This document shows positions 8,415 through 15,009 of a DNA stretch of 64,000 bases, piece by piece. Origin of the DNA: Gemmatimonadota bacterium (GTDB lineage: Bacteria; Gemmatimonadota; Gemmatimonadetes; Gemmatimonadales; Gemmatimonadaceae); assembly GCA_028287285.1 (NCBI GenBank), contig JAQBPY010000246.1, positions 39,891 through 103,890 on the forward strand. The letters run 5' to 3'. Each line of letters opens with the position of its first letter. Position 1 is the stretch's first letter. Below the pieces are notes generated by a model that saw only the letters and a list, made by a program, of their open reading frames with translations, made no database searches and was not told the origin of the DNA. Made by a program: the position numbers and the translations under genes.

Positions 8415-9245
8415 TCAGGCGTACTGGACGAATCGCTCCTTCGCCAGCACCATCAGCTCATCAAGGGGCAGGTCCCAGATTTTCTCGTTGAAGATCTCCA
8501 CCTCGATCAATCCGGCATACCCCGTGCGCTCCACCACGCCGCGAATTGCCCGCAGCTCGATCACGCCATCGCCCATCATGCCGCGGCCCAGGAGCACATC
8601 GCGGGCAGGCACGAGCCAGTCATTCACGTGGTAGCCCGCAATCCGGTTCCCTAACAGCGCAATCTCCGCATCGCGCTCGGGGTCCCACCACACGTGATAC
8701 ACGTCCACGATCACGCCCACCGTGGCCGCATCAAACCGCTCGGCGAGTAACCGTGCCTCGCGCGTGGTCGTGATGCACGACCGGTCGCCAGCGAACGCCG
8801 GGTGCAGCGGCTCGATGCCCAAACGAATCCCTGCCGCCGCCGCATGCGGAACGATGGCCGCGATGCCATCGGCAACCATCGCCCGCGCCGCGGCAATATC
8901 CCGGTCGGCAGCGGCACCGCAGACAAGAACGAGCACCTCGGCGCCCACCGCCGCCGCCTCGTCGATCGCGCGGCGGGTGTCGTCGATACGAAGCGCACGC
9001 TCCGCAGCCGTCAATGCGGGAAACATCCCGCCTCGACACACGCTCGACACCCGCACGCCTGCATCGCGCACGAGCCTTGCCGCGGCCTCGACACCAATCT
9101 CCTGCAGCTTGTGCCGCCACATCGCCACGCTCGGCACACCGTTCCGGGCACAGCTCTCAACGACCTCGTGCAGGCTCGATCGCTCCGACGTGGCCTGGTT
9201 GAAGCTCAGTCGCGAAACATCAGCGAGCGGCGCAGCATCACTCAT
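8415..9245 (-). CDS. Sugar phosphate isomerase/epimerase-like TIM-barrel protein
   Basis: A 276-residue xylose-isomerase-like TIM barrel (AP endonuclease 2 superfamily), cytoplasmic. Likely metal ligands and active-site blocks are the E and H of LGIEPLHP, VDVYHVWWDP, AGYHVNDW and IEVEIFNE. Such proteins isomerise, epimerise or dehydrate sugars and keto-sugars. It is the last gene of a four-gene minus-strand operon and its start overlaps the DUF993 stop by 4 bp. Its exact substrate cannot be told from sequence; coupling to a Gfo/Idh/MocA oxidoreductase and an aldolase-like protein suggests a keto-sugar intermediate. Confidence 0.8.
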   Translation of the reverse strand: MSDAAPLADVSRLSFNQATSERSSLHEVVESCARNGVPSVAMWRHKLQEIGVEAAARLVRDAGVRVSSVCRGGMFPALTAAERALRIDDTRRAIDEAAAVGAEVLVLVCGAAADRDIAAARAMVADGIAAIVPHAAAAGIRLGIEPLHPAFAGDRSCITTTREARLLAERFDAATVGVIVDVYHVWWDPERDAEIALLGNRIAGYHVNDWLVPARDVLLGRGMMGDGVIELRAIRGVVERTGYAGLIEVEIFNEKIWDLPLDELMVLAKERFVQYA

Positions 9246-10405
9246 GCAATACCGGCCACGGCAAAGACGCCACGCGCTCGTGCGACGGCCAACTCCGGAT
9301 CACGCAACAGGCCGGCGGCATCAGCCAGCCTGATCAACTCCCCAAGGTGGGGAATGGAACGCGCACTCTCCGCCCCACCCAGCATGCGGAAATGGTCCTG
9401 ATGGCCATTCAGGTATGCGAGGAAGACGATACCAGTCTTGTACGCGACCGTGGGCGCACGAAAGATGTGGCGCGACAGCGGCACCGTCGGCGCGAGGATC
9501 GCGTGGTAGCGCACGAGGTCGCCCGCATCGAGAGCCTGCAATGCCGCCGATGCCGCCGGAGCAATACCGTCGAAGATACCGAGCAATGCGTCGCTGTGAT
9601 GGGTGTCGTCGCCGGCGATGAGCTGCGCGTAGTTGAAATCGTCGCCGGTATACATGCGCACACCGGCCGGCAGACGGCGGCGCATGTCGATTTCCTTTTG
9701 CGCATCGAGCAGCGAGATCTTGATGCCGTCCACCTTGTCGCTGTGCGCGGCAATGACGTCGAGGCAGACGTCCATCGCAGCATCGAGATCACGCGTGCCC
9801 CAGTATCCCGCCAGCGCGGGGTCGAACATGTCGCCCAGCCAGTGGAGAATGACGGGCTCGCGCGCCTGGCGGAGAATGTTGCCATACACCCGCCGGTAAT
9901 CGTCGGCACTGACTGCAGCGCGCGCGAGGGCACGGCTCGCCATGAGGATGATCCGTCCTCCGTGCCGCTCCACGAACGCGACCTGTTCGGCATACGCCCG
10001 TTCGACGTCGTCAATGGTGACGCCAGGCCCCGGGATCAGATGGTCCGTGCCCGCCCCGCATGCCATCGCGCCGCCGTCCGCGCGGCTGTCGGCAAGCGCG
10101 CGCGCCATCAGCTCCTGCGCGGCAGGCCACGTGAGGCCGCCGCCGCGCTGTGCGGTGTCCATCGCCTCTGCAATCGCGAAGCCGTGTGTCCGGAGGTGAC
10201 GACGGTATACCAAAGTGGAATCCCAGTCGATGGGCGCATTGCCGGCCGCGTCGAACTCCCCAAGGGGATCACACACCACGTGCGCCGCAGCGAACGCAAC
10301 GCGGCTGCGAAATGGCTCGGATGGCAGTGGCCACGCAGGTGGTTGCCGAAGCGTGAAGGGCGACAGCGTTCCATCCGCCAACGGGAGCGTCACGGTGAGC
10401 GACAT
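9242..10405 (-). CDS. DUF993 family protein (dihydrodipicolinate-synthase-like TIM barrel)
   Basis: A 387-residue protein of the DUF993 family, related to class I (Schiff-base) aldolases such as dihydrodipicolinate synthase and KDG aldolase. Conserved stretches include AGTDHLIPGPGVTIDDVERA, PVILHWLGDMFDPALAGYWG and VDGIKISLLDAQKEIDMR; the lysine in DGIKIS is the candidate Schiff-base residue. No reaction is established for the family as far as I know. Within this operon it follows the Gfo/Idh/MocA gene by 6 bp and overlaps the isomerase gene, so it may cleave the product of those two enzymes. Confidence 0.8.
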   Translation of the reverse strand: MSLTVTLPLADGTLSPFTLRQPPAWPLPSEPFRSRVAFAAAHVVCDPLGEFDAAGNAPIDWDSTLVYRRHLRTHGFAIAEAMDTAQRGGGLTWPAAQELMARALADSRADGGAMACGAGTDHLIPGPGVTIDDVERAYAEQVAFVERHGGRIILMASRALARAAVSADDYRRVYGNILRQAREPVILHWLGDMFDPALAGYWGTRDLDAAMDVCLDVIAAHSDKVDGIKISLLDAQKEIDMRRRLPAGVRMYTGDDFNYAQLIAGDDTHHSDALLGIFDGIAPAASAALQALDAGDLVRYHAILAPTVPLSRHIFRAPTVAYKTGIVFLAYLNGHQDHFRMLGGAESARSIPHLGELIRLADAAGLLRDPELAVARARGVFAVAGIA

Positions 10406-10411
10406 GAACGC

Positions 10412-11581
10412 TCAACCACGCGGCAGCGTGGGCACATCGAGCCAGCGACGCTCCCTCCACGACTGCATGCCGAGCTCCGAGAGCTGCACACCCTTTGCAC
10501 CCTCGTGGAAGTCGTGGATGAACGGCGTATCCGCGGCAACATGACTCAGGAATTTCTCCCACTGGATCTTGAACGCGTTGTCGAACGTTGCATTGTCGGG
10601 CACCTCCTGCCAATCCGCATGAAAATCCAGCGGGTTGGGAATGTCCGGATTCCACACCGCTTTCGGCGTGTTCACGCGATGCTGGATCTTGCAGCCGCGC
10701 AGGCCGGCCACGGCGCTGCCGTGAGTTCCGTCGACGTGAAGTTCCAGCAGCTCGTCACGGTTGACGCGCACCGCCCACGACGAGTTGAATTGTGCGATGA
10801 TCCGGTCCTCGCCACGTCTGATCTCGAACGTTCCGTAGGCGGCGTCGTCGGCAGTGGCCTTGTACGTCCGGCCGCTTTCATCCACACGCTCGTGCACGTG
10901 TGTGGCGCCCATGCATTGCACCGCAGTGACGTCGCCGAAGGTATGATCCAGCACGTAGCGCCAGTGCGCGAACATGTCGGAGATCATTCCTCCGCCATCG
11001 TCGGCGCGATAATTCCACGACGGCCGCTGGGCCGGTTGATTGCCCCAGTCGCCCTCGAACACCCAGTAGCCGAACTCGCCGCGCACGCTGAGAATGCGGC
11101 CAAAAAAGCCCGAGTCCACCAGGCGGCGCAGCTTGCGGATGCCGGGCAGGAACAGTTTGTCCTGCACGACACCGTGTTTCACTCCGGCCGCCTGTGCGAG
11201 CCGATACAGCTCCATGGCTTCGTCGGTGCTGATCGCAAGTGGCTTCTCGCAGTACACGTGTTTTCCGCTCGCGATGGCCCGCTTCACGTTGGCCGCGCGC
11301 AGGTTGGTCAGCGTCGCATCAAAGTAGATGGAGTCATTCGGATTCTCGAGCGCCTCCCCGAGATCCGTGCTCACGCGATCAATGTCGTACTGCTCGGCGA
11401 GCGCCCGAAGCTTGTTCTCGTTGCGACCAATGAGAATGGGGTCCGGGATGGCAACGTCGCCGTTAGGCAAGGGCACGCCACCTTGCGCACGAATGGCAAC
11501 AATGGAGCGAATGAGGTGCTGGTTCATGCCCATGCGCCCCGTGACGCCGTTCATGATCACACCGAGAGTTTTCACGGTCAT
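10412..11581 (-). CDS. Gfo/Idh/MocA family oxidoreductase
   Basis: A 389-residue NAD(P)-dependent sugar oxidoreductase. The N-terminal Rossmann part starts with VIMNGVTGRMGMNQH, a variant of the glycine-rich loop. The canonical catalytic lysine block is GKHVYCEKPLAIS near residue 125, and SDMFAHWRYVLDHTFG corresponds to the conserved D-x3-H of the C-terminal domain. It probably oxidises a ring hydroxyl of the sugar taken up by the adjacent MFS transporter. Its start overlaps the MFS stop by 4 bp. Confidence 0.85.
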   Translation of the reverse strand: MTVKTLGVIMNGVTGRMGMNQHLIRSIVAIRAQGGVPLPNGDVAIPDPILIGRNENKLRALAEQYDIDRVSTDLGEALENPNDSIYFDATLTNLRAANVKRAIASGKHVYCEKPLAISTDEAMELYRLAQAAGVKHGVVQDKLFLPGIRKLRRLVDSGFFGRILSVRGEFGYWVFEGDWGNQPAQRPSWNYRADDGGGMISDMFAHWRYVLDHTFGDVTAVQCMGATHVHERVDESGRTYKATADDAAYGTFEIRRGEDRIIAQFNSSWAVRVNRDELLELHVDGTHGSAVAGLRGCKIQHRVNTPKAVWNPDIPNPLDFHADWQEVPDNATFDNAFKIQWEKFLSHVAADTPFIHDFHEGAKGVQLSELGMQSWRERRWLDVPTLPRG

Positions 11582-12840
11582 GCAAATTCCTCTGCGCGTC
11601 CGTCGTCCCTTGTTCCGTTCAGGACGACAGGACGTGAGGGTAGTAGTGAAATGGCAATGGCGCCCGCCACTGCAAAGCCGATGAGTGCGGAGAAGCCGCT
11701 CACATAGTTGCCCGACATGTCGTGCAACTTGCCCACCATTACCGGCGAAAGTGCTTCGGCCACGCCATCCGCGGCAAGCACCAGCCCCATCGCGCGGCCA
11801 AGTACGCGCACCCCGAACAACTCGGCGGCCATGAGCGGGATGACCATGTATTCACCACCCAGCCCCAGGCCAAAGATGATGGCGTACACGGTAATGGCGC
11901 CGGGCGTGGCGACAAGCAGCGGAATGGGCAGGGCCACTGCGACAAGCACGTAGATGAGCAGCATCACGTGCTTCTTTGCCCACCGATCGGCGAGCCAGCC
12001 CATGAGCAGCCGGCCGGCCAAGCTCGCCGCCAGCGTGAGCGAGGCGATGCCCGCGGCCGCGGCCTGTGAGTACCCGTGATCGATGCTCAGATACAGCTTG
12101 AGGTGCTGGTTCGCTCCGCCTACCGCCGCAATGGAGCACATGCTTCCGAGCGCAAGCAGGTAGAACGACGGTTGGCGAATCACGTCGCGCACCGGAACCG
12201 TGGACTCGACCGGTGCCGTAACGGCCCGCGTCACGACCACGTCCGGCGACTCCTTCACGAACAGTGCAAACGGCAGCGCGATGACTACGACTGCGACGCC
12301 AAGAATACGCAGGGTGTCATGCCAGCCCACGGCCTGGACGAGCCGCACCGCCACCAGCGGAACGAGCGTGCCGCCCAACCCGATACCGAGGTACGCAAAC
12401 CCCATCGCGCGGCCGCGGGCCGCCGTGAACCAGCGGGAGAGGAGCACCTGGATGGGAAGTGGTCCACCAAACAGGTATCCCACCGCATTGAACAGATAGA
12501 AGAAGTAAAAGCCGCTCAGCGTGCTGATCGATCCCAAGCCGATCAGCGCCGTGCCCACCATGAGGATACCGGCGATCATCAGGCGGCGCGGGCCGAAGCG
12601 ATCCACGAACCAGCCCGCCGCGAAGCCCAGCAGCGGACCAACGATCAACTTGCTGAGTGCATTCCCCGAGGTGACCTGCGCGCGCGACCATCCAAAGTCG
12701 CGCACCATGAAGTCGTAGAAGAACGGAAGCCCGTACAGTGCGATGCCCACGATCGAGAAGAGCGTCAGGAACGACGTGGCGGCGACGCGAGCCTGGTTCG
12801 ATCGAAGTGAGCGTGGTGCGGACACGTGGACGGAATTCAC
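11578..12840 (-). CDS. MFS transporter (OFA/monocarboxylate-like)
   Basis: A major facilitator superfamily permease with about twelve hydrophobic helices. Visible features are FDRFGPRR-like loop 2-3 (WFVDRFGPRRLM), the mid-protein cytoplasmic loop around FVKESPDVVV, and GWLADRWAKKH in the second half. It resembles the oxalate/formate antiporter-like branch. An ATG at 12906 is in frame, but it lies inside the operator at 12903-12918, so I prefer GTG 12840 (MNSVHVSAPRSLRSNQARVA), which leaves a short cytoplasmic N-terminus. The C-terminal tail (VVLNGTRDDGR) is encoded by a palindromic repeat. It is first in the operon, so it likely imports or exports the pathway's substrate or acid product. Confidence 0.82.
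   Translation of the reverse strand: MNSVHVSAPRSLRSNQARVAATSFLTLFSIVGIALYGLPFFYDFMVRDFGWSRAQVTSGNALSKLIVGPLLGFAAGWFVDRFGPRRLMIAGILMVGTALIGLGSISTLSGFYFFYLFNAVGYLFGGPLPIQVLLSRWFTAARGRAMGFAYLGIGLGGTLVPLVAVRLVQAVGWHDTLRILGVAVVVIALPFALFVKESPDVVVTRAVTAPVESTVPVRDVIRQPSFYLLALGSMCSIAAVGGANQHLKLYLSIDHGYSQAAAAGIASLTLAASLAGRLLMGWLADRWAKKHVMLLIYVLVAVALPIPLLVATPGAITVYAIIFGLGLGGEYMVIPLMAAELFGVRVLGRAMGLVLAADGVAEALSPVMVGKLHDMSGNYVSGFSALIGFAVAGAIAISLLPSRPVVLNGTRDDGRAEEFA
11602..11628. repeat. REP-like palindrome inside the 3' end of the MFS gene
   Basis: GTCGTCC and GGACGAC are inverted around a short loop, the same arms as the REP-like element at 60101-60160. It is read as the last ~15 codons of the MFS gene. 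Confidence 0.5.
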
Positions 12841-12902
12841 GATCTCGCGGGCGGTGGGCGAGTGAGGCTGTATTGACGGACGCAGGTTAGACGATATAGT
12901 CC

Positions 12903-12937
12903 ACATGTGTACAAATGTCCATGACTGAACAAATGTC
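12903..12937. promoter_or_regulatory. Two operator-like sites, B1 and B2 (divergent MFS operon / lactonase operon)
   Basis: Site B1 is ACATGTGTACAAATGT (12903-12918), symmetric at 14 of 16 positions. Site B2 is TGAACAAATGTC (12926-12937), one good half-site TGAACA and a weaker TGTC. Both resemble the TGAACA-NN-TGTTCA motif found elsewhere in the island. They lie between two divergent operons and overlap the most upstream possible start codons on both sides, which suggests translation starts further inside. Confidence 0.55.
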
Positions 12938-12968
12938 GAATATCCACCTGCGTGCGCCCGGTGATCCG

Positions 12969-13817
12969 GTGCGTGTCATGGACGCGCATGTGCACTTCAG
13001 GGACCCGTCGCGACTGCAGTATCCGTCGCGCATGGATGTTCCGGCACATCAGCGAGAGTGTCTTCCGGGAGATCTCTCGTCGTTTGCCGATGGCACTGTG
13101 GACGGCGTGATCGTGATGGAGGGTGGCTGCCGGCCGGCCGACAACATTGGGGAGCTCGATTTTCTCGAGAGCGTCGCCGACGAGGAGCCTCGCGTCTGCG
13201 GCGTGGTCGCATTCGTCGATCTGTGCGATGCCGCGGACCGCAAGCGAAATCTCGCACGGATCGGGAGCCGCGACCGCGTTGTCGGCGTCCGCCACGCCAT
13301 TCGCGGACATGACCGCGGGTTCAGCCTCCAGGCGGAGTTCGTTCGCGGTGTCCAGGAGGTGGGGGCCATTGGCCGCACCTTCGCGCTGAGCATCACGCCG
13401 GATCAGCTGCTCGAGGCGCGTGCGCTCGTGCAGCTGTGTCCCGGCACGCAATTCGTGCTCGACCACTGCGCTCGCCCGGCAATACGGTCCGACGGCTTCG
13501 AGCCCTGGGCAACCGATATCGCCCGCCTTGCCGAATGCGGCAACGTCGCGTGCAAGTTGTCGGGGCTGGCACTCGAAGCGCGCGCGGACGCGTTGTTCCG
13601 TTACGTTCGCCATGTGATGCTCCACTTTGGCGCCACGCGATTGCTCTACGGAAGTGACTGGCCGCACGTCTCCGCGGGTGGCGAGGGAGCGTGGCGAAAT
13701 GTCGTGGAGCGCCTGATCTCCGACTGGACGCCCGCCGCACGGCAGGCGTTCTTCCTTGACAATGCCGTTCGGCTCTATGGTCTGCGCCAGCCCGCAACGG
13801 CCAGCGCGTCGTCATAG
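12969..13817 (+). CDS. Amidohydrolase family protein, sugar-lactonase like (COG3618)
   Basis: A TIM-barrel metal-dependent hydrolase of about 282 residues. N-terminal RVMDAHVHFRDP carries the H-x-H metal pair, FVLDHCARP the mid-barrel histidine and LLYGSDWPH the late aspartate; these are the motifs of L-fucono- and L-rhamnono-lactonase-like amidohydrolases. GTG 12969 gives the usual short N-terminus; ATGs at 12915, 12933 and 12978 are alternatives, the first two overlapping or touching operator sites. It is followed by a fumarylacetoacetase-family hydrolase, a pairing expected in non-phosphorylating deoxysugar catabolism (lactonase early, diketo-acid hydrolase last). Confidence 0.8.
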   Translation: MRVMDAHVHFRDPSRLQYPSRMDVPAHQRECLPGDLSSFADGTVDGVIVMEGGCRPADNIGELDFLESVADEEPRVCGVVAFVDLCDAADRKRNLARIGSRDRVVGVRHAIRGHDRGFSLQAEFVRGVQEVGAIGRTFALSITPDQLLEARALVQLCPGTQFVLDHCARPAIRSDGFEPWATDIARLAECGNVACKLSGLALEARADALFRYVRHVMLHFGATRLLYGSDWPHVSAGGEGAWRNVVERLISDWTPAARQAFFLDNAVRLYGLRQPATASASS

Positions 13818-13858
13818 GCAGTGCGCGGTTCTGCATGCTCTCACCCTGAACTCGACAC

Positions 13859-14710
13859 ATGAAGCTGATTCGCTTTGGCACACTCGGCGCAGAGTGCCCC
13901 GGACTCATTCTCTCCAGCGGCAGGCGCATTGACGCGTCGGGTTTTGGCAGCGACTACGACGAAACTTTTTTTGGCGGCGATGGACTCGTGCGTCTGGCCG
14001 AATGGGCAGAAAAAAACGGAGAGCGTGCTCCTGCCGTGGGCGACGACGTCCGCCTTGGAGCGCCACTCTGCCGTCCGAGCAAGATCGTCTGCATGGGGCT
14101 CAACTATCGCGATCATGCGGCGGAAACAGGCGCCGAGGTGCCCACGGAGCCCGTGGTGTTCATGAAGGCGACGTCTGCCATGTGCGGGCCGAATGACGAC
14201 GTCATCATCCCGCGTGGCAGCACGAAGACGGACTGGGAAGTCGAGCTCGCGGTGGTCATCGGCAGGAAGGCGACGTATGTGGATGAGAGGGACGCCATGG
14301 ATCACGTTGCCGGATACGTGCTGCACAACGACTACTCCGAGCGTGCGTTCCAGCTCGAGCACGGAACCCAGTGGTCCAAGGGCAAGAGCTGCGATACCTA
14401 CGCACCGCTGGGGCCATTCCTCGCCACGAAAGATGAAGTCGATGTGAGCAATTTGGACCTCTGGCTCGATGTGAACGGCGTGCGTAAGCAGACCGGAAAC
14501 ACAAAGACGTTCGTGTTCTCCGTTCCGGTGGCGGTGAGCTACATCAGCCAGTTCATGTCGCTGTTGCCGGGCGACATCATCAGCACGGGTACGCCGGCCG
14601 GGGTAGGGATGGGACAGAAGCCGCCGCAGTATCTGAAAAACGGTGACGTGGTCTCGCTGGGTATCTCAGGATTGGGCGAAGCGCGGCAGCATCTTCGCGC
14701 CTATCCCTGA
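13859..14710 (+). CDS. Fumarylacetoacetase-family hydrolase (2,4-diketo-3-deoxy-sugar-acid hydrolase candidate)
   Basis: A 283-residue FAH-family enzyme. Key blocks are IVCMGLNYRDHAAETG near residue 78, then EPVVFMKATSAMCGPND, DWEVELAVVIGRKA (metal-binding E-x-E pattern), GYVLHNDYSERAFQ, and STGTPAGVGMG at the C-terminus. The family cleaves C-C bonds of 2,4-diketo acids. Homologues of this size act as 2,4-diketo-3-deoxy-L-rhamnonate/L-fuconate hydrolases, giving pyruvate and L-lactate. That fits the lactonase upstream and the lactate operon nearby, but the required sugar-acid dehydratase and dehydrogenase are not in the window, so the assignment is an inference. Confidence 0.8.
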   Translation: MKLIRFGTLGAECPGLILSSGRRIDASGFGSDYDETFFGGDGLVRLAEWAEKNGERAPAVGDDVRLGAPLCRPSKIVCMGLNYRDHAAETGAEVPTEPVVFMKATSAMCGPNDDVIIPRGSTKTDWEVELAVVIGRKATYVDERDAMDHVAGYVLHNDYSERAFQLEHGTQWSKGKSCDTYAPLGPFLATKDEVDVSNLDLWLDVNGVRKQTGNTKTFVFSVPVAVSYISQFMSLLPGDIISTGTPAGVGMGQKPPQYLKNGDVVSLGISGLGEARQHLRAYP

Positions 14711-14737
14711 GACCGGGATGAGCCGCTGAAATAGTTG

Positions 14738-14875
14738 TCATCCTGTCGTGAGATGGGTGGCGGATCGTGTGGCTGAACGTGTTATGGGGACCAGTACAGT
14801 ATCTCCCCGACACTCGCTTCGCTCGTGCGGGATGACAGAATTTTGATAGTTGTCATCCCTGTCGGGAGATAGGCC
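14738..14875. repeat. Intergenic REP-like repeats (GTCATCC ... GGATGACA)
   Basis: The spacer between the FAH-family and GH2 genes carries inverted copies of the dispersed repeat: GTCATCCTGTCG, then CGACACTCGCTTCGCTCGTG with GCGGGATGACAG, then GTCATCCCTGTCGGGAG. The same words recur at 43.4, 46.5, 60.4 and 63.9 kb. They may act as a transcription barrier or terminator. Confidence 0.6.
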
Positions 14876-14939
14876 GCGGACCCGTATGGCCAAACTCGCC
14901 ACGACACTCGCGTCACTCATGCAGGCCCAGAACGACTGC

Positions 14940-14982
14940 TGAACACAATACACATATACGCACATCTGTTCACATATTGACA
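14940..14982. promoter_or_regulatory. Operator-like region, site C (GH2 gene)
   Basis: A TGAACA half-site (14940-14945) and a TGTTCA half-site (14967-14972) are inverted but unusually far apart, with TGTTCACATATTGACA (14967-14982) as a second imperfect palindrome. It lies 28 bp upstream of the GH2 start. This is the weakest member of the operator family. Confidence 0.4.
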
Positions 14983-15009
14983 CCTACGGCCCGACCGCCA
15001 TGTTCGCGC

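Noticed and set aside
9347..11707. A 786-codon open frame on the plus strand opposite the DUF993 and oxidoreductase genes
   Set aside because: The minus-strand frames have clear family motifs and operon overlaps; the plus-strand frame is an antisense shadow of GC-rich coding DNA with H/R-rich, motif-free translation.
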